64,000 nucleotides of DNA from Ulota crispa. Its lineage: Eukaryota; Streptophyta; Bryopsida; Orthotrichales; Orthotrichaceae. Positions 23,742-35,287 of this stretch are shown here, piece by piece; the first letter of the stretch is position 1, and each line of letters starts with the position of its first letter. The notes beneath the pieces were generated by a model that searched no databases, was not told the origin of the DNA, and saw nothing but the letters and a program-made list of their open reading frames with translations. The position numbers and the translations under genes are program-made. The DNA lies in NCBI GenBank assembly GCA_963920765.1, contig OY987244.1:22796358-22860357 (forward strand), read 5' to 3'.

Positions 23742-25781
23742 TGTGTTTGCATTGTGTAAGTTCTTTCAAAATATTACAAGTTTTGTATTGGGCAATGCTC
23801 GCCAAAGAGGGTATTATGTGAAATAAATGGATATTGAGAAGGGTGGAGCTTGACAAGGAAGCCTTGTATTTCACATAATGCCCAATGAAGAGTGCATTGC
23901 TTGGAGTAAACCATTGCAAGGAAATGGATGAACTTGTGAATGAAGAATTTGTAACTCTTGATCATGTAAGTTTTCTTGAATAACTCTCTCCAAACCCTAA
24001 TTTTACAATGTAAACCACCCTAGAAACAATGTAGAGATTTTAGTGGGGGTGGTTTGCAAATTCATAGGGTAGACTATTTTCAAATTTTCATCACGGTGAA
24101 GTCATGTTTTGCAAATGGATTTCTACTTTGGAGTGAACATATTTTGTTTTTTGAGAGTGAAATCTAAGTTTCTATTAACTTGTGCAATGTAGCCATGCAA
24201 ATTGAAATGGGGGGTTGTTTCTTGCAATGACCAAGATGACTTGTAAAGTCTTATAGTTTCTAAGGGGGAGATAATTTGTAAATGAGTTTTTTTTTGACAC
24301 TTATGATTTTTGTCACTTTGTTTCATTTAAAGTCATACATAATAAATTGTTTTAAGTGAATTTTAAAAACACAAATTTAATATTCCAAACAAAAGTTATT
24401 AACAATTGAAACTAGTTGGTAGATTTTCAGAATTCAAACCCTCATTACAGTGTGTGAGAATCAAACATTTTGCAATGATTATAGATTACTAGATTTAAGA
24501 TTAAACATTTTTTGATGAGTATCTACTTTTCATACAAAATCAATTTGGGCTTACTTTTGGATACTAGTTCAAACAATCAAAGTTTTGGGGTTATTGATCC
24601 AATCAAACTTGTAGAACAAACTTGTGATCATGAATGATCACATGACATGAATTTTGTTGGGATTGTGAATCATCACAAGATACTCTTAATCATTCAAGCA
24701 TCTTACATCACATTGCACAACACTATGAACCATTCAAGCATCTCGCACCCTTCAAAACAATTACATTAAATATAGTTATTCCGTCTCATATCTACATTGG
24801 CTCCCACTTGCCTATCAAGTTGATTCCTACATGTTTCATTCTTTCTCTCATATTTTTACATGCCAAAAAACTTTCTTTTATCCAATTTGGTCAAATTGCC
24901 CATCATGGCCTAACTACCTCAATCCCCTACATGCCAAGAAATATTTTCCTTCCACCCAATATGGTCCAAGCACTTTGAAATGAAGGTTTTGGTTATATTC
25001 CAATTCTTTGGCTTATTACTTGTCTTATTCTTTTGCCCATATAAGCATTTGTTATCAATATCTAGATCCCTTCCTTACAATCTTTGGTGTAGAATAAATT
25101 TTGGGCGTGATGTTACCTTCTTGATTTTGGATTATTCTACTTTAGACCTAACAATTGTACATTTGGTTTTTGTAATGTGATGAATATTTGTAAGATTCTT
25201 AAAGCCATTTTCTATGTGTATTTTTTTACTTATTTTCAAGCTTCCAAAAGACCTAAGTTTTAAAGATATTTGTGACAATATTATTACAAAAAGATTTTAT
25301 TCTAGTATTTAGAGGCTATGAAAATGAAAAGCAAATGAGCATAGCTAATTGTGCCATCTATCTGTGTTGCCCCAAATTGCCACCCTATGGAAGGCTATGT
25401 TATAATCAAGCATGTAATTTTAATGTGCCATAGTTGACTAGACCAAGTAACTGACATTTCTAGAGTGCAAATTTGGTACACTTGATGTGTACTAGTAGCA
25501 ATGTAAGGTGAGTAAGTAACTCAATAGCTACAACTAAGGATCTTGTATCTTTTGGGAAAATTTATATTAAAGAACGTCAAGGTGGAATTTTTTTGAATTT
25601 CTTGGTTGTAGCCATTATAGTTGAGCAAGATGATTACTATACATGAATTTTTTTGTTGGTTTTAGAAAGAGCTTAACATTTATAGATTTTGGGGTTTAAC
25701 AGTCAAGAATTTATAACAAGATAATATTTTGTCAAAAAAACATACCATTTCAATGGTAAGTTTCTCACATAATTGTCTATG
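23742..25781. other. intergenic, no gene seen
   Basis: About 2 kb, AT-rich. Small hairpins occur (TATTATGTGAAATA near 23,813 against TATTTCACATAATG near 23,868; AAACCACCC against GGGTGGTTT near 24,013-24,056). ORFs of 60-67 codons on both strands carry no recognisable motif. Confidence 0.5.
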
Positions 25782-26004
25782 TAAGGTAGGTACACCTTAA
25801 TCCGCCCATGCACCTACTGGGGCTCAAATGTATGCCATGTGAGTACTCTACATTGAAAATTTAGGTAAGCCATAGATGTCCTATTTTTTAGGACCTAAAA
25901 AATAGGACATCTATGGCTTACCTAAATTTTCAATGTAGAGTACTCACATGGCATACATTTGAGCCCCAGTAGGTGCATGGGCGGATTAAGGTGTACCTAT
26001 CTTA
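25782..26004. repeat. perfect long palindrome (foldback)
   Basis: Bases 25,788-25,892 and 25,894-25,998 are exact reverse complements (105 bp arms, one-base centre A at 25,893). The symmetry continues to TAAG at each outer edge with one mismatch. The ends TAAGGTAGGTACACC and TAAGATAGGTACACC resemble the termini of family F, so a recently formed family F-type foldback is likely. There is no ORF. Confidence 0.9.
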
Positions 26005-27060
26005 TGGGTTTTTAAAATCATAAAAATTAATTTGTGTTTTTTTTTGTCATTTTAAGATAATGTAAAAAAATCAATGACACAAATAGAGGTGGTTACCTCA
26101 ACACTCTACTAATGATACCATGATTGGTGTGTGCACCATCGCCTATCTTCATCAACCTTTATGCAAGAATGAGTAAAATTTCAATTACAACTCATTCATG
26201 ACAACTCAAAGTCCAAAAACAAAACAAAGTCATAAAGCAAACGAAAAGCTTAGAAGTAGTGCTAATCTATGGCTAATATATTTTTATTATTTGCAAAGAT
26301 TCCTTGATGATGAATCATCACGTGGTTAGAAAATTTAGCCCTAGAGGACATGCATGACATTGGAGTATCTCTTGTTCATTGTAAGCATGTGTAGTATTCT
26401 GGCATTAGAGGGTTACAATTCCTTTAGCAATAATCTTGTATTGCAAACAAAAAGAAAAACCACGCACCGTCTTGTTTTATTAAATTTCCAAATCTTCTTG
26501 CTGTAAATTTTGATCAATCAAATAACGCCCCATGCCAACTTTTAAACCATGTAATGTTTTTTTCTATACTTAGCCCTATCAAACTCATAAGCACCACAAT
26601 TTTTGAATCATGCATAATCTCGGGGGTCTACTTGGCATATTTTAGAAATTCTGTACGGCTTAATATAGAGACAATTTAATTTAGTTGAGGTAAAAATTAT
26701 TAAAAAAATTAGAAGAAAGGTATGGGTCACTTAATGTAGGGACATGTATTATAAATAATATAGCTAGGATTCTAATCTGATCCATTACATTTTTGTACAT
26801 GTAATATAGAGGCTTATATGTGAATCCTAGGCAGAAAAATTAATAGTATAGACAATACACGAGGCAATACAACTGTACTCGCTTTGTAAACAATGGCATT
26901 CAGACTTCAATAGCATTTGTCCATGTCAGTGAGTGGTTGTTTAGGACATTTGTAGCGACACATGCATGCATTTCTTTCACTCTAGCGCTGCCTATGTGGA
27001 ATTGTGGATGTTCATTTTGTGTTTGTGAACACATATAGATTTGTTTTTTGTATTTGGTAG
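26005..27060. other. intergenic, no gene seen
   Basis: AT-rich with no recognisable gene or element. Confidence 0.5.
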
Positions 27061-27064
27061 TGTG

Positions 27065-27150
27065 GATTCATGGTTGTTTCATTTTTTCTTGTTCATGGTT
27101 GTTTCATTTTTTCTTGTTCATGGTTGTTTCATATTTTTGTTCATGGTTAA
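27065..27150 (+). repeat. tandem repeat, three units of about 25-30 bp
   Basis: TTCATGGTTGTTTCATTTTT is repeated three times with a CTTG spacer. Confidence 0.8.
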
Positions 27151-27227
27151 TATAAAGGTTCACTCTTTAATGTTTCATGTTGTTTAATTTTTTGTTTTGG
27201 TTTTCAATTCTGTCTGAAAAGCACTAA

Positions 27228-27315
27228 ACCCCTAAACACCTAAACCATGAAGGTTTGTGTCCATTGTGCTCAAGGTGAAGTCATACCCTAAACCTTGTGC
27301 CCTAAACCCTAATTA
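27228..27315 (+). repeat. short telomere-like tract
   Basis: TAAACCCCTAAACACCTAAA at 27,228 and CCCTAAACCTTGTGCCCTAAACCCTAA (in two pieces) at 27,284-27,312 resemble the plant CCCTAAA telomere repeat. With at most two exact units it is an interstitial trace, not a telomere. Confidence 0.5.
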
Positions 27316-28174
27316 CAAAATTTGAATGTCATATATGGTTTTGGGCTACTTTTTAGCCAACCAACTAAACCCTTAAATTTTGCTTTTCAATTTAGTTTTT
27401 TTCATTATAAAGAATATAGTGTATCAAAAATTAGCTTCACTTTCACATTATAAATAACAATAGAGTACCAAAATATAAGCCATTTTCAAAAATTAAATAA
27501 TTATAAAGACCCTTTTATTCCTAATCCAGAGGTAAATGGCCCCCTACAAAATAACCCGTCGCGGCACTTGGTGCACAAAAAATACAAAGAGTGCCCCCCT
27601 AGTGCATAATTGAACAACTTACAGCGAGCACACTAACTATGAATTGTAAATTGATTCTTGAGAGAGGCAAATTTTAGAAATCTCGTGTTTTGGCAATGGT
27701 TGCTGGAAAAAAAAACTGATTGCAATCTACGACTTCGTTTAACTGTAGCTTATGACAGAATGAGTCATTTGCTTCAAAACTTGGACTTGGAACCACTGAT
27801 CCCAATTGTGATTTGCACAATTAGCTCAAATACTTTCAACCACTGTGTTGAATATTCAAATACAATACCATGGTGCTCACAAAATGATTTGGCAAAATTT
27901 TTGTCAAACATAACCACATCTGTGAATACTGCTTGAAAAAGCTCAGCATGGCAAAACATGTGATGCAACCGAGGTCTTGTGAGAAGCGGCAAAGTCAATT
28001 AGCAAAATCCATGAAATACAAGGGAGACTAGAATTTCTAGTTGCTGCGGTGCACGCTTGCATAAAGCAACAAAGACCTAACAACCATATCAGAAATTTAT
28101 AGCGTCCTTCAATAATTTGAAATTTTTCATAACTATAAGTAGGAATGTCTTAGGGTAAAGGTTTATAAAATAGA
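27316..28174. other. intergenic, weak ORFs only
   Basis: A 92-codon ORF at 27,658-27,936 (+) has normal-looking residue composition but no motif I can name. It could be part of the transcription unit of the proline-rich ORF that follows, but no splice path was established. Confidence 0.35.
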
Positions 28175-28294
28175 TTGAAGTTATTGTTTATAAAAAAAAA
28201 AAAGTCATTGACATACAAAACTAGTAACTATGTGACATTTTTGGTCAAGATTTTGTTCATTTATAGTGTCTTGCACTATATCATTATGATCACA

Positions 28295-28615
28295 AAAATG
28301 GGAAGCTCATTTTGCAAGGAAGAATGCTTTCAAGTTAATCCTTGCTTCTTCCAATCTCAAAGATTCATGCCTCCCACGCCAAAACCCACGCAATATACCA
28401 CGCTAAATCCCATGCTATATTCTAGACCAAGTCCCACACCAAATCCCACGCCAAATCCCACGCCATATACCGCGTCAAATCCCTTGCCACATACCGTGTC
28501 AAATTCCACGCCATATCCCATGCCAAATCCGGCGCTATATCCGGCGCCAAATCCCGCTCCATATCCCACGCCAAATCAAGAGACCCGCAACACTACACCA
28601 GCATCCACGAGCTAA
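28295..28615 (+). CDS. possible small proline-rich repeat protein
   Basis: The 146-codon ORF opens at 28,175, but a more likely start is the ATG at about 28,298 (MGSSFCKEECFQVNPC). From about residue 25 the protein is a degenerate four-residue repeat built from NPTP, NPAP and NSTP followed by Y or N, until a short tail QETRNTTPASTS. At DNA level this is a 12-bp minisatellite (CCCACGCCAAAT), about 18 units, that stays in frame. The early MGSSxCK could suit N-myristoylation or palmitoylation, which is speculation. The reverse strand also reads as an open glycine-rich repeat (GYGVGFG), so the frame may be a by-product of the 12-bp unit. No homolog is recognised. Confidence 0.3.
   Translation, partial: KMGSSFCKEECFQVNPCFFQSQRFMPPTPKPTQYTTLNPMLYSRPSPTPNPTPNPTPYTASNPLPHTVSNSTPYPMPNPALYPAPNPAPYPTPNQETRNTTPASTS
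28370..28582 (+). repeat. 12-bp minisatellite
   Basis: About 18 units of CCCACGCCAAAT/CCCACGCCATAT, with variation mostly at the fourth and last bases. The period of 12 keeps both strands open in one frame. Confidence 0.85.
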
Positions 28616-29440
28616 TCAGCATTTTAGCACTCCATCCAATGTACAGTGAGAGCTTAAAAACAATAGAAAGTCAACCAAATGAAATGTGAAAAAAATTAAT
28701 TGAAAACTAAATGAACCAGCTAAAAATAGACTCAATATTGAAAATTTTATAATTATAGTATAGTCATATAAACTATATAAACTATATTTGATACATGCAT
28801 TAAAAAAACTGGTTGAAAATGAGAAATGTGGAATTTTTGCGGAAGAAGCTCAAAACCCCGCCCCGCACAATGCTCCATCCCCTTCTGGATATCTTGTGGT
28901 ACAATTTAAGCTTACATTTGTGAACACTGCTCTGCGTTGTGATTTTGAATTTGGCAGAGTGTACTAAGTTAATGGGTTTTTGCATGTATTTCTAGAGGAT
29001 TGGGTAGTAAGTTAAGCGCTTACTGCATCTGTCAGAGGGATGAGCCAGTGTTCAGGAAGAAATTTTAGCTTCACCGGCTAAAATCCGGTACAGAATTTTC
29101 ATTCTCACCTGCTTTTCCACAAACTGCACCAAATATTTCGTATACTTTTACTATACTGATACACAGGCACATTTTTTGAGTGAGCTGAACATGTATGGGT
29201 ATTGCAACAGTCAAATTTACAAAAATCAATATCTCACAAATCAATTGATCTAGAATCTAATCATGATGTGCTTTACAAAAAATTAGTACCTCACAATTGG
29301 TTTAGAATCTAACCTTGATGCATTGTCATTTTGGTTCTTTTTGAAATCAAAAGTAGTAGCTGCCTTCATCACAATGCTATTTTTTAATACTTTGCTAGGG
29401 GCGCTTGGTGTTTTGTTGGTTTTTTAACACATGGTTGAAA
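28616..29440. other. intergenic, no gene seen
   Basis: AT-rich; no recognisable gene. Confidence 0.5.
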
Positions 29441-29600
29441 GACGTTTGGTGTTTTGCATTTGGGGCACCCTTTATTGTTTAAACTTCCACCATAAAACTC
29501 TAGAAGGACATAATTGGAGGACCTTTGGTGTTCTATATCTAAGGTGTCCTTTATTGCTTCAACTTACACCAAAAATTTCTATTTTTTTTGGAAAAGGGCA
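29441..29600 (+). repeat. tandem duplication, unit about 81 bp
   Basis: TTTGGTGTTTTGCATTTGGG..CACCCTTTATTG at 29,442 is echoed by TTTGGTGTTCTATATCTAAG..TGTCCTTTATTG at 29,523. Diverged copies. Confidence 0.6.
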
Positions 29601-31013
29601 AAGAGTCAAAATCCTCCCATTTAATAGTATAGATTTATACTACAATATGATGTTATTAAATTTTTTAAGCAATTTTTTTTTGATCTAGTGGTATAAAATC
29701 TCAATCAATTTTTTGTAATTTCAACCGCCTAACAATACACCAAATGTTGGTTCTCCCCGGACCTTGGAATGAGCTACTCCCATTTCTATTGCTTGCTATT
29801 GGAGGTGTCACATTGAACATAAGGTAGAAGGCTCTAATTTGGAGTAGTCATTTTGAATGGACCATGTAGGGGTCACAAAAACAGTGCGCAGAGGTTCTTA
29901 AATGGGTCACATTTTCTATGTTCAAAAATTGTACTTGTGCATGCATAATTTTAGGAACTTAAGAGAGTGACATGAGCCACTGTTGAGTGTGCTTATTGGT
30001 CATAATTGTGTTCATATATATTTTTTAGTAAAATATAAATATATGTCATACTAAAGAAAATAAAAGCATGTTCTCAATCGTGATTTGAGTATTGGAATAT
30101 GGAATGAGTGCTTGCACACTTTAAGAGCCTTATTGGAGCATTTTTGACTTTGTAATGGTTGTTTTTAGGACTCATGTGCTCCATTTACAAATCACCTTTA
30201 CATCATGAATGCTACCACCTATGACAAAAAATAGCTACCCTGTATACTTTTGCTTTGATAAATTGTAATTAATTCATACTAACTCAAAAAAATTCAAATT
30301 AAATGGCCACGTAATTGTCTCTTCTTTGACTTTCTACCAAAAATATTTCCATTTTACTGAGCTGCCCTAATTTTTCCACAAAAGCTCACAAACCCTCTGC
30401 TGCTCCATTTACGAGCCTCCTACCTTATATTTTGAAGCTTTGACATTCAGCACTTAGCCTAAGCTTAAACACAAACAGTAGGTATGTGCTAAACCAGGGA
30501 TTTTTTTCTGGCTTCTTGTAGCCAGATTTGAAATTCCATTATTCGATTTTGACCAGTGTATTTGCCTCCCTCCCAAAACTGACCTTACTCCTGAGGGCAC
30601 GCATGCTTGTCCTTGTTCATCTATAATAAAAAAAACTCTAGTGCTAAACATTTTCTAAGATAAGAGGCTCTAATTAGGTGTACTTCTAGGAATGGCTAAC
30701 ATGTTCCTTCAATATCTATTATTGTCATTGATGAATTAGGTATGCTAAGCCCGCCTAACTCATAAATGATAAATGGCATCGTATAACATCCATGTCACAC
30801 CCACCTTCATGCTCAAAGTCCTTGCATGAGGCAAGATTAGCCCCCAACATAATGTGTTGGACTTATTAATTTGGGAAAATACTCCAATTTTGAGACTTCT
30901 GAATTTTTCACAGTGTGAAAGTTTTCTGGTGATTTAGAGTGAATTTTATGATGATCCTTCAAGACCTTACATCAATGATGAAATATCTTAAAGGAATTAT
31001 AAAAAAGCTCACT
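29601..31013. other. intergenic, no gene seen
   Basis: AT-rich, with short ORFs lacking motifs. Confidence 0.5.
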
Positions 31014-31420
31014 TTAACCCCTAAAGGACCAGACCCCCTTTTTTAGAAACATAACAATTTTGGACAGGTATTTGTGATTGGAGCTTTTCATATTTTAAGC
31101 TCAAATTATAATGGAATGTGGGGACAAGGTTTATCTTTCATATGCACTAAATTTCATGACATTTGGAATTATGAGTAAAAGTTTATGACCACATATGTTG
31201 TTTTTTTACGTTCATCGAGGAGCCTGGGCAAATTTTTAAAAACCACTTTTTTTCAAAACAAAAATTTTAAATTGGTTTAGGGTTGAATCATCAAAATATT
31301 CTACAAATACAAATTTGAGTATCCCAAAATCCATTTTGTGAGAAATACTTTTTCCTAAATTAATAAATACCATGTTACATCCAAATGCTTACCAAGCTTG
31401 CTCGTTAATTCGTGATAAAC
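31014..31420 (+). mobile_element. TTAA-element left end, right end not found
   Basis: TTAACCCCTAAAGGACCAGA at 31,014 is a good match to the left end of element b. No inverted partner was seen before 31,420, so this is a truncated or decayed copy and its right limit is arbitrary. Confidence 0.4.
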
Positions 31421-31469
31421 TCTCTCCAGTGTCCGGGGAGATTTGGGCTTCATATGCAAAAATCTATCA

Positions 31470-31521
31470 TTTCTCATTTCTCATTTCTCATTTCTCATTT
31501 CTCATTTCTCATTTCTCATTT
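31470..31521 (+). repeat. microsatellite (TTTCTCA)n
   Basis: Seven or so exact copies of TTTCTCA in direct succession. Confidence 0.92.
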
Positions 31522-31979
31522 TGAACTGATTGTTTGAGTGCATGCACAGGATATTACCGTTATGCTTATACTAGCTGGTTTTTCTCTGGTTAATTCAAAT
31601 TCCAGCCAAATTTTTTTTGCCACTTCATACGGGTGACTTTCTGTTTATTTTTTGGATCTCTCCTCTCATTGACCCTTTCAACCTCAGTGCCAGTTAAAAA
31701 ACACTTGGGAAATAACTTGTACGCGAAGCCTGGCACTGCAGCCGAGATGGCAGTTGAAGATTTTGCTGCTCAGGCGCCGGACTGGCAGAGACGTGATTTT
31801 AGTGGTGCACGTTAACAATGCAGAAGTAAGGTACATTACTCTGCTGTGAAAGAAATCTCGAAATAAATGCCGTAACATGCACACGTGTGGCATGAAAATG
31901 TTGAAATCCTACGATATTGTCACGCCAGTGGTTTGCTGAGGAAGTCAAATTCCCGTTTGGAAGGAATTCAACTTGCGGC

Positions 31980-32052
31980 GCCGGCCTAGCTCAGTTGGTA
32001 GAGCGCAAGGCTCTTAACCTTGTGGTCCAGGGTTCGAGCCCCTGGGCCGGCG
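31980..32052 (+). tRNA. tRNA-Lys (anticodon CTT)
   Basis: A 73-base gene that folds completely. The acceptor stem is GCCGGCC with GGCCGGC plus discriminator G. The D arm is GCTC-AGTTGGTA-GAGC and the anticodon arm CAAGG-CTCTTAA-CCTTG, with anticodon CTT at 32,013-32,015. The T arm is CAGGG-TTCGAGC-CCCTG. There is no intron. The internal A and B boxes (TAGCTCAGTTGG, GGTTCGAGCC) supply the Pol III promoter, and TTTT at 32,053-32,056 follows at once as terminator. The sequence is of the usual plant nuclear elongator tRNA-Lys type. Confidence 0.97.
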
Positions 32053-32056
32053 TTTT
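32053..32056 (+). terminator. Pol III T-run
   Basis: TTTT directly after the tRNA-Lys discriminator base. Confidence 0.7.
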
Positions 32057-32109
32057 CACGTGTGGATGTATCGAGGAGAATCACTTGATCTCTACTGTAA
32101 TAGAGTTTT

Positions 32110-32430
32110 TGTAATATTTAACCCCTGAATTTGAACTTCAAGGTTTCTAGATGGCACTACCCAAAAAGAATCCAAAATGGTTGTGCGGATTTTAAGATAT
32201 TTGTGAATGATGATGAGTATGGAATTTTTTGTTTTTTTTTGGAACTGCCCGAAACTTCTAATGCAAATTTGTAATATTTAACCCTTGAATTTGAACTTCA
32301 AGGTTTCTAGATGGCACTACCCAAAAAGAATCCAAAATGGTTGGGCGGATTTTAAGATATTTGTGAATGATGATGAGTATGGAATTTTTTGTTTTTTTTT
32401 GGAACTGCCCGAAACTTCTAATGCAAATTG
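32110..32430 (+). repeat. tandem duplication, unit 160 bp
   Basis: TTTGTAATATTTAACCC through AACTTCTAATGCAAAT occurs twice in a row with only two or three differences (CCCCTG versus CCCTTG; TTGTGCGG versus TTGGGCGG). It duplicates one terminus of element g soon downstream of the tRNA gene. Confidence 0.92.
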
Positions 32431-33092
32431 GTAACTTTTGGATATAAAATTGAGAAACAACCACCTAGGATGCTCTAGTGTTTATTGTTGTTACTTCAAA
32501 ACTAATGGCCCCTCTTCCAAATCCATGGCCATAATTTCACAAATGAGCCTGCAATGCAATTGTCAAAACGCAACCGTCTAATACAAAGTAAATTATTAGC
32601 TTCAATTATTGACCAAAAATCAATTTGAACAAAAGAAAATTCAACAGTAAAAATGGATTCTAATTTTTATAACAAAGACATTCCAAGTGAAATCAGTCTA
32701 GAAGCACTTTTAGATTTTGTTAGATGTCAAAATTTTAGTAAAAAGGCCCTTATTGCCCAAGGGAGTGTCCAAGGGAAATTTTCACCTTTTTCTCAACTTG
32801 AAGCCCATCTTTTCAATGTGACAACTTCTCATAGGCTCTGTGACACTATTCACAACACTATTCATGACACTATTCATGGCATAAAATGTATGCTTGTAGT
32901 TAACATTCTACCAAAAACAAATGAAATAAGATATGGAGAATGTTGAATTCAAACAGTGAAGTTAACTTCAGCGCTCAACTCTTCCAAAAAACAAAACCTG
33001 AAAACAATAAAATCCATGCCTTCAACATGGTTTCAAAGTTTCATGAACTTTTTGGATTCCATAATCTAGTGCTTTGGGCATTTAGGGGTTAA
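32118..33092. mobile_element. TTAA element g (family B, inverted orientation; 975 bp)
   Basis: Left end TTAACCCCTGAATTTGAACT; right end inverted TTAACCCCTAAATGCCCAAA. The interior is about 90% identical over long stretches to the reverse strand of 54.63-55.5 kb and is also related to 57,568-58,454. The left 160 bp, including the TTAA end, is tandemly duplicated (32,118 and 32,278). A 97-codon ORF (32,653-32,946) is partly shared in frame with the copy at 54.8 kb but is interrupted in the third copy. Confidence 0.75.
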
Positions 33093-35287
33093 AGGCTCAC
33101 CTTTGAAAAGATGATGATGGTAACATATTTTCAATTAGGTTGAAAGAATTTTCAATTATTTTTTCACAATTTATTTTGGTAGAATAGGAGCTTCAAACAT
33201 CAACTTTTTCAAGTGACTCACTTTACGATTTGCCTAGGTGAATTCACTAGTGAATAGCTAGGTCATGTTAGGAGTGAACTTTTGGAACTCACTTTTGCGC
33301 GGCTCATCCTCTCCAATGTCTCAGACCCTCACATAGTTAAACCCCTGACTTGTGCACAAAACCCTAATTGCAAACTCACGAGTATGTCAGACTTTGGACG
33401 TGTGAGTGAAGAAAAACAATTCAGTAGTGAGCAAGGATCCTGTGAGGTGAGAAACTCATAGGCCAAATTTTATGTTTGAACCCCTGATGGTTTGAGTTTA
33501 CTTTCAATACACTTAAATCATAGACGAGCTGGTCCTAATATTTCCACAATGCGCGTTGTTAGAAAAACTTGTGTTTTTTCCCCACAAACTACTTGGATAA
33601 AAGGGTCCATGATTTTTTTACATGAAAATGCATTGTAGCATTATAAACATGACATATAAGTATGTGCGAAATGTCACCCCTTACATATTGTGTGTGACGA
33701 GAGTTTATATGTGCTTTCTTGCAAGTAGGTCCTTGTATGCATTTTTGATGACACATGCATGTTGCATTTCAAAGTCGCACATTTTAAAACATTTTGTTAA
33801 ACAAAATCATGTAGCTAAGTGCTACTAAGTAAACATGCAAATGTCAATTACTTGCATTTCATATCATCTTGTTTGAGTATATCTGTAGTGCAAAAACGAA
33901 GAAAGCAATAGTCTAATATCCTACAAGACATTAATTTATGGTTTTTGGAATAAGTTATAGATACAATAAAACATGGAAATTGCTTTAGCCACACCCAAAA
34001 TTGCTAATGGCTACATCCAAAGGTGTGCTTTGAGCATGAAAGAATTTAATGCTCATTTTTTTTGATTTGGATCAAAAGATTTGTTTTATCTCTATCATTC
34101 TAAGGCTATATTTAAAAAATTGAAGGTGCTTGAATTTGAAATTAAAAATATAGGACTTTTGAATTACTTAAAGCAAACATACATAAAAAAAAGCAATGGT
34201 GCAATAAAAGTTCAACAAAAGTTTGTATTTGTTTTCTTTCTTTCAAGGAGGTGGTAATGCCTCAATTGAATGAATGATGGACCACTTGAATCAAATAAAA
34301 ATAGCATTAAATTCTCAGATTACATGCTCATGAGCATGTGGTGTTAGCAATTCTCCAAAATGTAATCATTATTTTTGACTATGTCACTTTTTGGACACTC
34401 AACTACCCCTAATTATACATCCTTTGCAATTGCATGTTCTCAATACATCCTAAAAACTAAAGTGACATATACATATCTATTAGACAACTTCCACATGTAA
34501 GTTGTGTAACACAAATGAGAGAAAGCCATTTATTCCTTGACGTAAGCTTACTAAGGTACGTAGCTCAAATTGCATCCCCTCTCAAATAAAACATCCCATA
34601 GGTAGCTTAGGAATGGATATGAGGTGGTTCTTGAATGGACCCTCCTTAATCATAAAAAAGATGTGTATTCTATTGCAAGAACTAATCACAACTCCTTGAT
34701 TTCACCTCATCTCTTCAAAAGTTGCTAGGGAATAGTTTATGGGAAACCTAAAATCACAAATAAGTGCCTATTATAAAAACTTTGAAATTTCATGAACTAT
34801 TCAATAATGCTTTCAAAAAACATGAAAAAAATTGTGTTACATTTGGCATCCATTTCTCTTTGTCTGAAAGTTAGAAAAAAAAATCTTGTCTAAGCAGCCC
34901 ATGAAAAGGGAGATCAGCCCTTAAAGTGTCATTTTTCAAGCTATTTACCTTACTAAAGTATGGGGTTCTAAAACATAGCATTTAAGGGCTGAAACTGAAT
35001 TTTGGGGAAGTGAAACGTTTTGAAATATTTTTTCAGTAAAATTTTCTTGAAAAACAAGAAGAATTGGCATCTAACCCAAGTTGTTTCAATTTTTTTTGGA
35101 GCTTTGTGGAATTAGTTATGAAATTTTGAAGTGAAAAGGCCGTAGGTCTCTAAAGTGATGCACCTCCTCAAATGTACATCTCATATACATTGTTGAAGGG
35201 TTATGAAAAATAACACGTACAAATTGAATACATTTGAGGAAATACACCGCTTTAGAGGGCATTAGAGCATACAACATGTTAGAACCT
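33093..35287. other. intergenic, no gene seen
   Basis: About 2.2 kb, AT-rich. Phrases such as GTTAAACCCCTGACTTG (33,338) resemble TTAA-element ends but lack partners. No gene. Confidence 0.5.

Noticed and set aside
27228-27315. Telomere or subtelomere
   Set aside because: Only one or two exact CCCTAAA units occur and ordinary sequence continues on both sides.
28370-28582. CRISPR-like or satellite array
   Set aside because: The units are contiguous 12-mers without spacers, in a eukaryotic context; this is a minisatellite.
32653-32946. 97-codon ORF in element g shared in part with the minus strand at 54.75-54.94 kb
   Set aside because: The shared frame is explained by high nucleotide similarity between the copies; the third copy (57.6-58.0 kb) has several stops, so no coding constraint is evident.
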